Source: Oscillospiraceae bacterium (GTDB lineage: Bacteria > Bacillota > Clostridia > Oscillospirales > Ruminococcaceae). From it: a stretch of 64,000 nucleotides of DNA. The first letter of the stretch is position 1. Every line of letters starts with the position of its first letter. Below are positions 27,861-36,482 of this stretch, in pieces. The position numbers and the translations under genes were made by a program. The notes below the pieces were generated by a model, which made no database searches, had not been told where the DNA came from, and was given only the letters and a program-made list of their open reading frames with translations. Location of the stretch: contig JAGBCL010000100.1 in assembly GCA_018110825.1 (NCBI GenBank), positions 140,734 to 204,733 on the forward strand. The letters run 5' to 3'.

Positions 27861-27888
27861 ATTATTTTGTCAAAATCACGAAAAAGCC

Positions 27889-27916
27889 TTGCAATTGTTG
27901 AAAAATATGCTATAAT
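27889..27916 (+). promoter_or_regulatory. Promoter of the sugar kinase gene
   Basis: TTGCAA, 16 nt, TATAAT with an extended -10 TGC. Confidence 0.65.
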
Positions 27917-27954
27917 GTTCATAATGGTGTATTATTTTGAAAGAGGGGTTACAA

Positions 27955-28917
27955 ATGCCTGATATTATGGCAATCGGTGAAATGCTGGTAGACTTTACCG
28001 CAAAATCCGATGAAAACGGGGACATTTATTATAAACAGAATCCCGGCGGTGCGCCTGCAAACGTTGCTGTTATGGTTGCAAAGCTTGGCGTTTCAAGTGG
28101 TTTTATCGGCAAGATGGGCAAGGATATGTTCGGAACATATCTGAAGGAAACCCTTGAAAATGAAGGCGTTGACACTAAGGGTGTGAAGCTTGATAAGGGT
28201 TATTCCACTACCCTTGCATTCGTCCGTAAAAATGAGGATGGCGACCGTGATTTTGTGTTTTACAGAAATAACAGTGCTGACCTTAATCTCAGCTACAGTG
28301 AAGTAAATCTGAAGCTTATTGACAACTGCAAGCTTCTGCATTTCGGTGCACTGCTGCTTACATCTGAACCATCTAAATCAGCTGTAATAAACACGGTTGA
28401 ATATGCAAAACAGCAAGGTAAGATTATTACTTATGACCCTAACTGGCGTGAACATCTGTGGCCATCTAGATCTGAGGCTGTAAAGGCAATGAGAAGCGTA
28501 CTTCGCTATGTTGACATTATCAAGGTGTCGGAGCTTGAATTGCAGATTATTACGGACAGCGGCAACCTGCTTCCTTCTATTGCAAAACTGCTTAACGAGG
28601 GTGTGAAGGTAGTGTGCATTACGCAGGGCGCAAAGGGTTGCATCATTGCTACAAGAAAGGGCATTGAACGTTTGCCGACATTTGATGTTGAAACGATTGA
28701 CACTCTCGGTGCGGGCGACAGCTTCTTCGGAGCTTTCATTTCTCAGATTATCAAGTCCGGCAAGACCGTTGATGAGCTTGATATGAATGACCTGCGTGAA
28801 TTTGCTGTTTATGCAAATGCCTGCGGCTCGCTGAGTTCAACAAAGGTTGGGGCGATACCTGCTATGCCTACTCATGAGGAGATTATGGCACTTGTTGAAA
28901 AAGGTATGAAATATTAA
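27955..28917 (+). CDS. PfkB-family sugar kinase (fructokinase-like)
   Basis: A 320-residue ribokinase/PfkB-family kinase, most like fructokinases: AIGEMLVDFT at the start, NPGGAPANVAVMVAKLG (first PfkB signature, about residue 32), and DTLGAGDSFFGAFISQI (second signature with catalytic Asp, about 250). It phosphorylates fructose or a similar sugar in the cytosol. ATG 27955 has AGAGGGG 7 nt upstream; the earlier TTG is rejected. Single-gene unit. Confidence 0.92.
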   Translation: MPDIMAIGEMLVDFTAKSDENGDIYYKQNPGGAPANVAVMVAKLGVSSGFIGKMGKDMFGTYLKETLENEGVDTKGVKLDKGYSTTLAFVRKNEDGDRDFVFYRNNSADLNLSYSEVNLKLIDNCKLLHFGALLLTSEPSKSAVINTVEYAKQQGKIITYDPNWREHLWPSRSEAVKAMRSVLRYVDIIKVSELELQIITDSGNLLPSIAKLLNEGVKVVCITQGAKGCIIATRKGIERLPTFDVETIDTLGAGDSFFGAFISQIIKSGKTVDELDMNDLREFAVYANACGSLSSTKVGAIPAMPTHEEIMALVEKGMKY

Positions 28918-28923
28918 AAAGAT

Positions 28924-28953
28924 AAAGGAGAAGCTTGACGCTTCTCCTTTTTG
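28924..28953. terminator. Bidirectional terminator
   Basis: AAAGGAGAAGC pairs with GCTTCTCCTTT around TTGAC, then TTG. Confidence 0.85.
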
Positions 28954-30195
28954 TTATTTATGTATGCCATTGAAAATTTCTTCGGGTGTAGTGTCAAGAT
29001 TATCAGGAAGATAAATTGCAAGGGTATAAACAACTTTTCCGTCACGCAAAACAAAATAACAACTGTCTTTTTTGTCAGCTGCGTACTCTGCGCTATCAAA
29101 TTCTGTACCTGTAATGTCGAGAATAACAATCTCTGCATTCTCGTCTGTTCCAAAGAATAGTGGTATGTTCTGCATAAATTCTTTTGCACACTGCTTAGCA
29201 AGCAACTCGTTTTTAAAATTGGTGTATGTCCCTTGTAAAAGTATTCTGTCGCCGTATTTTTCTCCCTCAGGAATATAAGCGGCAGGCTGCCAATAAGAAT
29301 AATTGGTAAAAATATCAGAGGTTACTTCTTCTATTTTTGGTTTGGCTCCTTTTCGGGAGTCCTCTTTATCTTCGTGGGCGATATACTTATCAGCAAGCTC
29401 ATCTGTTTCAAGATAAACAATATGCTCCGCACCGAAAATTTCATCAAGGGTTATAGCCTGTGAGGGTACGTTTTCAAGCTTATTTACTTCCCTGCTTTCG
29501 CCAATACAGACTGCATATATAGAAGCTCCGAACAAAGCAAAAGCTGCTGTAAAGAGTACAATAAAAATCACTTTTGCAACATTGCTGTATCGCATAGCCT
29601 TTTCAGCTGATTTGCTATTTTCTATTGAGCCTGCTATAAATCTTCCCGCTTCTATGTAATCATACAGATATACTCCTGTCATCGGTATCAAACCAGCTAA
29701 CAATATTATGCACGCACTTAAATTGGCATAGGCTAAGCCATTGTCCCAAATGGAAGAAAGCATCGGAACAATCACACCTGCTTCAATAAACTGATAAAAA
29801 TAAAATGGAACGATAATACACCATAAAATTGTTATGAAGCAATAAATCATCACCCACATTGCTGTGCGATGAAAACGCTGAATAACGTGTGCATACTCCG
29901 AGCCGTCGGTATGAAGCGGAACAGCATTTTCGTCCGAGGATACATACACGTCAAAATCTGAACCCCTTGCCGCATATATCCAGCCGCTTTCTTCGTAAGC
30001 CTTTCGGGTTTTCATACTTGCTTTAAACACACTTGCTTCAATACAATATTTAACCTTTTGAGGCTCAGCTTTTTTGAAAAAAGCCATTCCCATAGAATAT
30101 GACTTGATAAACTCACCATTTGCCGCCATTTCTTCAAATCTTTTTTCGTCAGCGGCAGGCTCATACTTGTTGATTTTCATAAATTTAATGCTCAT
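28954..30195 (-). CDS. DUF2812-type membrane protein
   Basis: A 413-residue protein with the DUF2812 N-terminal region (FEEMAANGEFIKSYSMGMAFFKKAEPQKVKYCIEA split here as key pieces MAANGEF, MAFFKKAEP and KYCIEA; about residues 15-55), four membrane segments (about 100-235) and a soluble C-terminal half. DUF2812 proteins usually sit next to a PadR regulator, as here: the PadR gene ends 15 nt upstream. Role unknown; envelope stress or drug response is the common guess for such pairs. Confidence 0.85.
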   Translation of the reverse strand: MSIKFMKINKYEPAADEKRFEEMAANGEFIKSYSMGMAFFKKAEPQKVKYCIEASVFKASMKTRKAYEESGWIYAARGSDFDVYVSSDENAVPLHTDGSEYAHVIQRFHRTAMWVMIYCFITILWCIIVPFYFYQFIEAGVIVPMLSSIWDNGLAYANLSACIILLAGLIPMTGVYLYDYIEAGRFIAGSIENSKSAEKAMRYSNVAKVIFIVLFTAAFALFGASIYAVCIGESREVNKLENVPSQAITLDEIFGAEHIVYLETDELADKYIAHEDKEDSRKGAKPKIEEVTSDIFTNYSYWQPAAYIPEGEKYGDRILLQGTYTNFKNELLAKQCAKEFMQNIPLFFGTDENAEIVILDITGTEFDSAEYAADKKDSCYFVLRDGKVVYTLAIYLPDNLDTTPEEIFNGIHK

Positions 30196-30210
30196 AATAA
30201 TGTTCACCTC

Positions 30211-30516
30211 TTATTCGTCAATTATTGCGCCGTCTGAAACCATAGCTTTAAGACGGCTATACTCATCTTTCAAAGCAACTTTTCCACTGTCAGTTATTGC
30301 ATAGGTTTTTCGTCTTCCGTCGTCCTCGGCAATAATGATAAGTCCGTCCTTCTGCATTCGGGTAAGCACACCGTAAAGTGTACCGGGACCCATTGAAACG
30401 CGTCCTCCCGAAATTTCGGAGATAGCGTTCATAAGTCGGTAGCCGTGCCCAGGATTCATAAGTGCAAGCAGGACATAATACATTGCCTCGGTCATTGGAC
30501 CTCCGTTGTATGGCAT
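30211..30516 (-). CDS. PadR-family transcriptional regulator
   Basis: A 101-residue winged-helix repressor: EAMYYVLLALMNPGHGYRLM (helix 1-2), VSMGPGTLYGVLTRMQKDGLI (recognition helix and wing) and RRKTYAITDSGK. Start ATG 30516 has AGGAG 9 nt upstream. It is first in the padR-DUF2812 unit, whose leader carries three 15-bp direct repeats and an inverted one immediately after the -10, so autorepression is likely. Confidence 0.93.
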   Translation of the reverse strand: MPYNGGPMTEAMYYVLLALMNPGHGYRLMNAISEISGGRVSMGPGTLYGVLTRMQKDGLIIIAEDDGRRKTYAITDSGKVALKDEYSRLKAMVSDGAIIDE

Positions 30517-30536
30517 ATTGTCACTCTCCTAACTAT

Positions 30537-30594
30537 TATGTGTCACGATACTATGTGTTACGATATTATGTATCACGATATATCGTGTGACATA
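30537..30594. promoter_or_regulatory. Tandem PadR operator array
   Basis: Three exact-length 15-bp direct repeats (TATGTGTCACGATAC, TATGTGTTACGATAT, TATGTATCACGATAT) and then an inverted copy ATCGTGTGACATA. The last direct copy plus the inverted one makes a near-perfect palindrome centred on CACGATATATCGTG. It lies between the -10 and the padR ribosome binding site. Confidence 0.75.
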
Positions 30595-30623
30595 ATAGTA
30601 ACATATAGAAACACGCTTGTCAA
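30595..30623 (-). promoter_or_regulatory. padR promoter
   Basis: Minus strand TTGACA (30618-30623), 17 nt, TACTAT (30595-30600). The -35 sits in one arm of a 10-bp inverted repeat, CGCTTGTCAA (30614-30623) and TTGACAAGCG (30641-30650), which may also end the upstream HTH transcript. Confidence 0.68.
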
Positions 30624-30677
30624 TACATTTTTGAAAAAATTTGACAAGCGTTGATTTTTTCAGTGCAGGATTGAAAA

Positions 30678-30887
30678 TTATTCATCCTTCTTATATTCAA
30701 GTATGTCCCCGGGCTGACATTCAAGCACCTCGCAGATTGCTTCGAGGGTTGAAAAGCGTATTGCCTTTACCTTGCCTGTTTTGAGGTTGGACAGGTTTAC
30801 ATTGGATATGCCTACCCTTTCCGCAAGCTCGTTCAGGGACATTTTTCTATCCGCCATTACACGGTCGAGTCTTAATATAATAGCCAT
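30678..30887 (-). CDS. XRE-family small HTH regulator (YozG-like)
   Basis: A 69-residue DNA-binding protein, all helix-turn-helix: MSLNELAERVGISNVNLSNLKTGK (about residues 16-39) and AICEVLECQPGDILEY. This type is commonly encoded beside DUF2975 membrane proteins, as here, where it is the last gene of the CPBP/DUF2975 unit. Confidence 0.92.
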   Translation of the reverse strand: MAIILRLDRVMADRKMSLNELAERVGISNVNLSNLKTGKVKAIRFSTLEAICEVLECQPGDILEYKKDE

Positions 30888-30960
30888 TTCGTTATCCCCT
30901 TACTATGCGATACTGTTGTAGATTTTATAGATTATCATATATACAAGCATATTTGTCACC

Positions 30961-31443
30961 TCATATTGTTTCGTCGGATTCTTGCTGTAACTCACAGCCG
31001 TAGCGGAATATATAGGACACGCAAAGCATTACAAGTCCTGCCGAAAATGGCAGACCAACAAAATTATCAATATTCCATACACCTGAGCAGACAATGTCAT
31101 ATATGAAGCCGAGCGGCTCGATAAGCATAAAGCAGATACCGATTGTGCCTATTCGTTTGCCGTTTTGTTCGGTGAATGGTGAGTCGGATTTACGCACGCC
31201 AAGAAGAAGTCTGATTGCGGTAACGATTGGTACAATCATATTGGCAAGACTCACAATGGCTAATACAAGATTAAGCGTGATAAGCCAAAACGGCTCGTTT
31301 GTGGGACCTTCTGCGGCGGCTTCATTCCAGCCAGCCTTGAAGCCTGTTACTGCTGCAATTGCAGATGTTATGCAAGGCACTATCAGGTACAATATAAGTA
31401 TTACGGAAGATATTGTACAGATACGTTTACATTTTTCTTTCAT
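30961..31443 (-). CDS. DUF2975-like membrane protein, third copy
   Basis: A 160-residue protein with four membrane segments and the C-terminal RYGCELQQESDETI that all three copies share. The N-terminus differs from the other two (no NKTVDINERT). ATG 31443 is used because AAGGGG lies 8 nt upstream; the GTG at 31452 overlaps that site. Function of DUF2975 is unknown. Confidence 0.8.
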   Translation of the reverse strand: MKEKCKRICTISSVILILYLIVPCITSAIAAVTGFKAGWNEAAAEGPTNEPFWLITLNLVLAIVSLANMIVPIVTAIRLLLGVRKSDSPFTEQNGKRIGTIGICFMLIEPLGFIYDIVCSGVWNIDNFVGLPFSAGLVMLCVSYIFRYGCELQQESDETI

Positions 31444-31455
31444 TTTGGACACCCC

Positions 31456-31971
31456 TTATATAGTTTCATCGGACTCCTGCTGGAGTTTACAGCCGAAATT
31501 CATTACATACGACATAATGCCGAGAAGCAGACCTGTAAAAATATTTCCTAATGCGATAAAAAAGTAGTAGTGACATATATCTGAGAAATTCTCAGAAAAA
31601 ATCGGGGAAACGCTCTGAACGATAATGCTTGCCATACCGCACATCAGAAGTGCAAGTGCTGCACCTTTCACCTTATCCGCTATATCGTAACGAAATGGGG
31701 TTTCAACGCTTTTGAGTGATTTGAATATTGCACGTCCGAAATTAAGTGTGCTTGTCATACCGAAAAGAAGAATTATGCTGTTTACGAAAAGAACCATTAC
31801 GTCTTTAAGTTCTGCACCCATTACGGCTATGACACCAACTACACCAAGCATTATAAGTGCAACGACAACCAGCATCACGATACACAATACTTCAAAAAAC
31901 TTGCAGACCGTTGCAAATTCTTTCTTTTCCTTTTCAAGTGTACGTTCGTTGATATCTACTGTTTTGTTCAC
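31456..31971 (-). CDS. DUF2975-like membrane protein, second copy
   Basis: A 171-residue four-helix membrane protein beginning NKTVDINERTLEKEKK and ending NFGCKLQQESDETI, with the mid-protein motif ETPFRYDIADKVKGAAL. Start is GTG 31971 after AAGGGGG. First 17 and last 11 residues nearly equal those of the first copy while the centre has diverged. Confidence 0.82.
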   Translation of the reverse strand: MNKTVDINERTLEKEKKEFATVCKFFEVLCIVMLVVVALIMLGVVGVIAVMGAELKDVMVLFVNSIILLFGMTSTLNFGRAIFKSLKSVETPFRYDIADKVKGAALALLMCGMASIIVQSVSPIFSENFSDICHYYFFIALGNIFTGLLLGIMSYVMNFGCKLQQESDETI

Positions 31972-31983
31972 ATCAAATCCCCC

Positions 31984-32520
31984 TTATATAGTTTCATCGG
32001 ACTCCTGCTGGAGTTTACAGCCGTAGTTGAATATGTAGGCGATTGCAATAATAAGTGCCCCCCAGATAAAAATATCCAAATCAATTCTGACAGATGTATC
32101 CTCAAAAGCGAAGAAGCCTTCCATAATTCCTGCGGCGATTGCAAAAAAGCCTGTGCCGAAAAGTGTCATTCCTGCGGCTTTGATTTTATCGGCAATTTCA
32201 TATCGGAAAGGTGTTTCGCCGTCTTTAAGCTTTTTGAAAACCTTAACTCCGAAATTAACTGCTATTGAATAACCTATCAGCATACCCAAGCCGACAATGC
32301 CGTTGAATATGCCCTCGGCGGTTGTATATTCACTGTCACTCGGAACAGATGCATTTTTAATTACGTTATCCATAATCATTACTATCACAAGTGCAATTGC
32401 ACCGATAATCATTATGGCTAAAAATACACTTAATACACCTTCAGCTGCTTTGCAGAATTCAATAAAATTCTTCTTTTCCTTTTCAAGTGTACGCTCGTTT
32501 ATATCTACTGTTTTGTTCAT
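31984..32520 (-). CDS. DUF2975-like membrane protein, first copy
   Basis: A 178-residue four-helix membrane protein: MNKTVDINERTLEKEKKNF, GETPFRYEIADKIKAAGM and C-terminal NYGCKLQQESDETI. ATG 32520 has GGGAGG upstream. It lies 26 nt after the CPBP gene in the same unit. Confidence 0.82.
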   Translation of the reverse strand: MNKTVDINERTLEKEKKNFIEFCKAAEGVLSVFLAIMIIGAIALVIVMIMDNVIKNASVPSDSEYTTAEGIFNGIVGLGMLIGYSIAVNFGVKVFKKLKDGETPFRYEIADKIKAAGMTLFGTGFFAIAAGIMEGFFAFEDTSVRIDLDIFIWGALIIAIAYIFNYGCKLQQESDETI

Positions 32521-32546
32521 AATAATACCTCCCAATAATCCTTATA

Positions 32547-33404
32547 TTATTCTGTGATTGCAAGACCTGTTTCGCGGTTTATTTCAAAATAGTTTTCGGT
32601 GTACTTCTTACGGAACACCTTTACAAAGTAGATTACGCTGATTATTACCAGCACGGCATTTACTGCGAGGTACTGCCAGCTGTACTGTACGAAGCCGTTT
32701 TCATATGTTGCAAATTCACCGAATATTATTTTTAAACTATCAAATCCAAGTGCAAATACGTTATGTATAGCGTGTCTGATAATTACATACAGAATGTTGC
32801 GTGTTTTGCAATATACATAAGCAGAACACAAACCGCCGATAAACACGTTGATGAAGCCCTGAATGTTGTACATATGAGGCAGGGAGAAGAAAATGCCGTT
32901 TGCGATACAGATTATCGGCAGGGAGTACGCTCCTCTTGCAAGCTCACACCAGCCGAAACGGCAGATAAGCTCTTCAAAGATCGGTGCACAGATTACTGCG
33001 GAAATAAATGAAATAATCGTTATTTCATTTACATTTGGCTCTACTACCATAAAATTTGAAAGGATAAGACCTGTGCAATGGTCAATGATTTCTCCTGTGC
33101 TCCAGCCGAATATCATAAGCATTATGGGTACGGCAAGGTCAAAGTCCTTTACTTTTACTGTTTCACGAAGCTTTGTGCCGTGACGCTTTTTTACAAATGA
33201 ACAGGCAATAACAGAAGCGCTTAACATTCCGAGTTCAGTAAAAATAAATATTAAGTTGTCTGACACCTCATAATTTTCGTCTACTACAAGCATTCCGATT
33301 ATGGTTGCAAACATCATAAGAATAACGGGAACGATAAGTATAAACGAAAATGCTACTCCGCAGAGAAGCGGTTTCTTGATACGTTCTTTTGTTAATGCTT
33401 TCAT
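32547..33404 (-). CDS. CPBP-family intramembrane metalloprotease
   Basis: A 285-residue polytopic protein with the CPBP (Abi/Rce1-like) motifs: APIFEELICRFGW (EExxxR, about residue 148), FFSLPHMYN (FxxxH, about 183) and IIRHAIHNVFA (HxxxN, about 226). In bacteria these proteases are often linked to bacteriocin immunity or signalling. ATG 33404 follows GGAGG. It leads a unit with three DUF2975 genes and an HTH gene. Confidence 0.9.
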   Translation of the reverse strand: MKALTKERIKKPLLCGVAFSFILIVPVILMMFATIIGMLVVDENYEVSDNLIFIFTELGMLSASVIACSFVKKRHGTKLRETVKVKDFDLAVPIMLMIFGWSTGEIIDHCTGLILSNFMVVEPNVNEITIISFISAVICAPIFEELICRFGWCELARGAYSLPIICIANGIFFSLPHMYNIQGFINVFIGGLCSAYVYCKTRNILYVIIRHAIHNVFALGFDSLKIIFGEFATYENGFVQYSWQYLAVNAVLVIISVIYFVKVFRKKYTENYFEINRETGLAITE

Positions 33405-33425
33405 ATAATTGTCCTCCAAAAATTA

Positions 33426-33466
33426 ATTTGGTGCCAAATTCTATTTGGTGCCAAATTCTGTTTGGT
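33426..33466. promoter_or_regulatory. 17-bp tandem operator repeats in the CPBP leader
   Basis: ATTTGGTGCCAAATTCT occurs at 33426-33442 and 33443-33459, with a partial third copy GTTTGGT after it. Each unit contains the near-palindrome TTTGGTGCCAAA. The array lies just downstream of the -10. Confidence 0.65.
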
Positions 33467-33483
33467 AAGCTTACTGTGGTTAT

Positions 33484-33512
33484 AGCATAGCACATCAATT
33501 TACGTTTGTCAA
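33484..33512 (-). promoter_or_regulatory. Promoter of the CPBP/DUF2975/HTH unit
   Basis: Minus strand TTGACA, 17 nt, TATGCT. The 418-nt gap 33405-33822 contains this promoter, its repeats, the adhE promoter and two Rex-like sites; no gene is visible. Confidence 0.6.
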
Positions 33513-33620
33513 TACAAATTTAACGATAAACATTAAATTTTATTCGTTTTTCACAAGTTATTGTTACTGTTGTTGTATAAATGTGTCATTTTTACAGAAA
33601 GATTTTGCAATTTGGACATA

Positions 33621-33649
33621 TTGACATTATCAACAACTTATCGTATACT
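33621..33649 (+). promoter_or_regulatory. adhE promoter
   Basis: TTGACA (33621-33626), 17 nt, TATACT (33644-33649). A weaker second candidate is TTGACG (33715) with TAAAAC (33738). Confidence 0.62.
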
Positions 33650-33688
33650 TTATTATATAAAGTGCGAAAAGGTTGGTCGGTTTTAAGA

Positions 33689-33706
33689 TTGTTACAAAAT
33701 TAACAA
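33689..33706. promoter_or_regulatory. Rex-like operator 1 (adhE)
   Basis: TTGTTACAAAATTAACAA matches the Rex consensus TTGTTAA-N4-TTAACAA at all but one of the specified positions. Confidence 0.65.
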
Positions 33707-33747
33707 TATATTCATTGACGTATATAACGCAATATGGTAAAACGAGA

Positions 33748-33765
33748 TTGTGATAAATTTAACAA
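33748..33765. promoter_or_regulatory. Rex-like operator 2 (adhE)
   Basis: TTGTGATAAATTTAACAA, a second 18-bp match to the Rex pattern (mixed TTGTGA/TAACAA halves), 59 bp from the first and just before the adhE ribosome binding site. Confidence 0.55.
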
Positions 33766-33822
33766 TCATTCAAACCCAATCGCACATTCACCTTTAATGG
33801 TTTTGAAAGGAAGGATTTTATT

Positions 33823-36462
33823 ATGGCAAAGGAAAAGAAAGCTCCCGTTGCAGAAGAAACAAAGGTTGACGCTGCTGCTATGATTAACACCCTCGTTGCT
33901 AACGCAAAAATCGCTCTTGAAGAATACATGAAGCTCGACCAGGAACAGGTTGACAAGATTACTGAGGCTATGGCTCTTGCTGGGCTTTCCGCTCAGATGG
34001 AACTTGCTAAGATGGCTGTTGAGGAAACTGGCAGAGGTATTTTCGAAGATAAGGTTACTAAGAACATCTTCTCCACTGAATATATCTGGCACTCCATCAA
34101 GCACGAAAAGACTGTTGGCATTATTGAGGACAACGTTGACGAAAGCTATATGGAAATTGCTGAGCCTGTTGGTATTGTTTGCGGTGTTACACCTACAACA
34201 AACCCGACTTCCACAACAATGTTCAAGTCCATAATTTGTGCTAAGACAAGAAATCCTATTATTTTCGGTTTCCACCCATCTGCACAGGAATGCTCCAAGA
34301 AAGCTGCTATGATTGTTCGTGATGCTGCTGTCAAGGCAGGGGCACCTGAACACTGTGTACAGTGGATTGAATATCCTTCCGTTGAAGCTACAGGTCTGCT
34401 TATGAACCACCCTGATGTTGCTACAATCCTTGCAACAGGTGGTCCGGGCATGGTTAAGGCTGCTTACTCCGCAGGTAAGCCTGCTCTTGGTGTTGGCCCC
34501 GGTAACACACCTTGCTACATTGAAAAGTCCGCTAATCTCAAGCAGGCTGTTCATGACCTTATTCTTTCCAAGTCCTTTGACAATGGTATGATTTGTGCTT
34601 CCGAGCAGGCTGCAATCATTGATGATGAGGTTTATGATGAAGCAGTTGGCTTTATGAAATACCACGGCTGTTACTTTGCAAAGCCTGAAGAAGTTCAGAA
34701 AATTCAGGACGTTGTAATTGATGTAAAGAAGATGGCTGTTCAGCCTTGGGTTGTTGGTCAGTATCCTTGGCAGATTGCTGAAAAGGCCGGCATTACAATT
34801 CCTAAGGAAACTAAGGTACTCTGTGTTGAAATTCCTGACACAGACGCTGAAAAGTATCCTCTTGCTCTTGAAAAGCTCTCCCCTGTTCTTGCTGTTGTAA
34901 AGGCTCAGGACAGCGAGGAAGCGTTTGAAATGTGCGAAAGAATGCTCCTTCACGGTGCAGGTCACACTGCTGTTGTTCACTCTTCTGACAATGGTATCAT
35001 TGAAAGATACGGTGAGGTTATGAAGGCAAGCCGTATTGTAGTCAACTCCCCTGCTTCCTTCGGTGCTATCGGTGATGTATACAACTCCATGGCTCCGTCC
35101 CTTACACTCGGTTGCGGTTCTTACGGTAAGAACTCTGTTTCTGAAAACGTTACTGCAAAGAACCTTGTAAACAGAAAGAAGGTTGCAAAGAGGAGAGTTA
35201 ATATGCAGTGGTTTAAGGTTCCGGAAAAGATTTATTTTGAAGCAGGCTCTGTTCAGTACCTTGCAAAGATGCCTGAAATTCACAGAGCTATGATTGTTGC
35301 TGACCCAGGTATGGTACAGTTCGGTTATGTTGACAGAGTTATTTACCAGCTCAACAAGAATGCTAATATGCCTGTTATTGAAATTTTCAGCGACGTTGAG
35401 CCAGACCCAGACCTTACAACAGTAAGAAAGGGCGCTGCTCTTATGAACTCCTTCCAGCCTGACGTTGTTATCGCTCTCGGCGGCGGTTCTGCAATGGATG
35501 CTGCAAAGGCAATGTGGCTGTTCTACGAAAATCCTGATGCTGACTTCGTTGGCATGTCCCAGAAGTTCATGGATATCCGTAAGAGAGTTTACAAGTTCCC
35601 TAAGCTTGGCAAGAAGGCAAAGATGGTTGCTATTCCTACAACATCGGGTACAGGTTCCGAAGTTACTTCCTTTGCTGTAATTTCTGACCGTACAAAAAAT
35701 ATGAAGTACCCTCTCGCTGACTACGAGCTTACACCTGACGTGGCTATCGTTGACCCTGAGTTCGTTTACACTGTTCCAAAGGCTTCTACAGCTTTCACAG
35801 GTCTTGACGTTCTCACACACGCTATTGAGGCTTACGTTTCTATCCTTGCCAATGACTTTACAGACGCACTTGCTCTTCAGGCAATCAAGCTTGTATTCAA
35901 GTATCTCCCTGACTCCTATAAGACAGCTGACCCGACTGCAAGAGAGAAGATGCACAACGCTTCCTGTATTGCAGGTATGGCATTCACAAACGCATTCCTC
36001 GGTATCAACCACTCCCTCGCTCACAAGCTTGGCGGTGAGTTCCACATTCCACACGGTCTTGCTAACGCTTACCTGCTCCCACACGTTATTGAGTACAACG
36101 GTGTAACAACACCTACAAAGTTCGCAGCTTGGCCAAAGTATGACCACTACGTTGCACCTGAGCGTTACGCTGAAATTGCTAAGATGATGGGCTTTGCTCC
36201 ACAGACTGCAACAAACGAAGAAGGCGTAAAGGCACTTGCTGACGCTGTAAGAAAGCTTATGACAGAGGTTGGTATTCCGCTTTCCATCAAGGAAGCTGGC
36301 GAAAAGGACGCTCGTTCCTACATTGACCCTGCAAAGTATGAGGGTGTACTTGAAACACTTGCTTACAGAGCATTTGATGACCAGTGCACAACTGCTAACC
36401 CAAGACTTCCAAGAATTGAAGAGCTTAAGGCACTTTATATGAAGGCATATTATGGTGCGTAA
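33823..36462 (+). CDS. adhE: Bifunctional acetaldehyde-CoA/alcohol dehydrogenase
   Basis: Reduces acetyl-CoA to acetaldehyde and then ethanol, regenerating NAD. The 879-residue protein has the aldehyde dehydrogenase half (catalytic Cys in SFDNGMICASEQA, about residue 260; PGNTPCYI) and an iron-type alcohol dehydrogenase half (NAD-binding ALGGGSAMDAAKAMW; TSGTGSEVTSFAVI; metal His in NHSLAHKLGGEFHIPHGLANA, about 725-745). AdhE normally forms spirosomes. Codon use is strongly optimised, suggesting high expression. Two Rex-like sites upstream point to NADH-controlled expression. Confidence 0.97.
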   Translation: MAKEKKAPVAEETKVDAAAMINTLVANAKIALEEYMKLDQEQVDKITEAMALAGLSAQMELAKMAVEETGRGIFEDKVTKNIFSTEYIWHSIKHEKTVGIIEDNVDESYMEIAEPVGIVCGVTPTTNPTSTTMFKSIICAKTRNPIIFGFHPSAQECSKKAAMIVRDAAVKAGAPEHCVQWIEYPSVEATGLLMNHPDVATILATGGPGMVKAAYSAGKPALGVGPGNTPCYIEKSANLKQAVHDLILSKSFDNGMICASEQAAIIDDEVYDEAVGFMKYHGCYFAKPEEVQKIQDVVIDVKKMAVQPWVVGQYPWQIAEKAGITIPKETKVLCVEIPDTDAEKYPLALEKLSPVLAVVKAQDSEEAFEMCERMLLHGAGHTAVVHSSDNGIIERYGEVMKASRIVVNSPASFGAIGDVYNSMAPSLTLGCGSYGKNSVSENVTAKNLVNRKKVAKRRVNMQWFKVPEKIYFEAGSVQYLAKMPEIHRAMIVADPGMVQFGYVDRVIYQLNKNANMPVIEIFSDVEPDPDLTTVRKGAALMNSFQPDVVIALGGGSAMDAAKAMWLFYENPDADFVGMSQKFMDIRKRVYKFPKLGKKAKMVAIPTTSGTGSEVTSFAVISDRTKNMKYPLADYELTPDVAIVDPEFVYTVPKASTAFTGLDVLTHAIEAYVSILANDFTDALALQAIKLVFKYLPDSYKTADPTAREKMHNASCIAGMAFTNAFLGINHSLAHKLGGEFHIPHGLANAYLLPHVIEYNGVTTPTKFAAWPKYDHYVAPERYAEIAKMMGFAPQTATNEEGVKALADAVRKLMTEVGIPLSIKEAGEKDARSYIDPAKYEGVLETLAYRAFDDQCTTANPRLPRIEELKALYMKAYYGA

Positions 36463-36482
36463 GAAATAAATAACCAGTTATT

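Noticed and set aside
30537-30594. IS-like or transposon ends from the tandem repeats
   Set aside because: Position right after the padR -10 and the palindrome fit an operator; no transposase or target duplication is present.
33766-36147. 793-codon open frame antisense to adhE
   Set aside because: Shadow of the strongly biased adhE codons; no ribosome binding site and no recognisable protein. The same applies to long antisense frames over tyrS, the methyltransferase/radical SAM genes and fhs.
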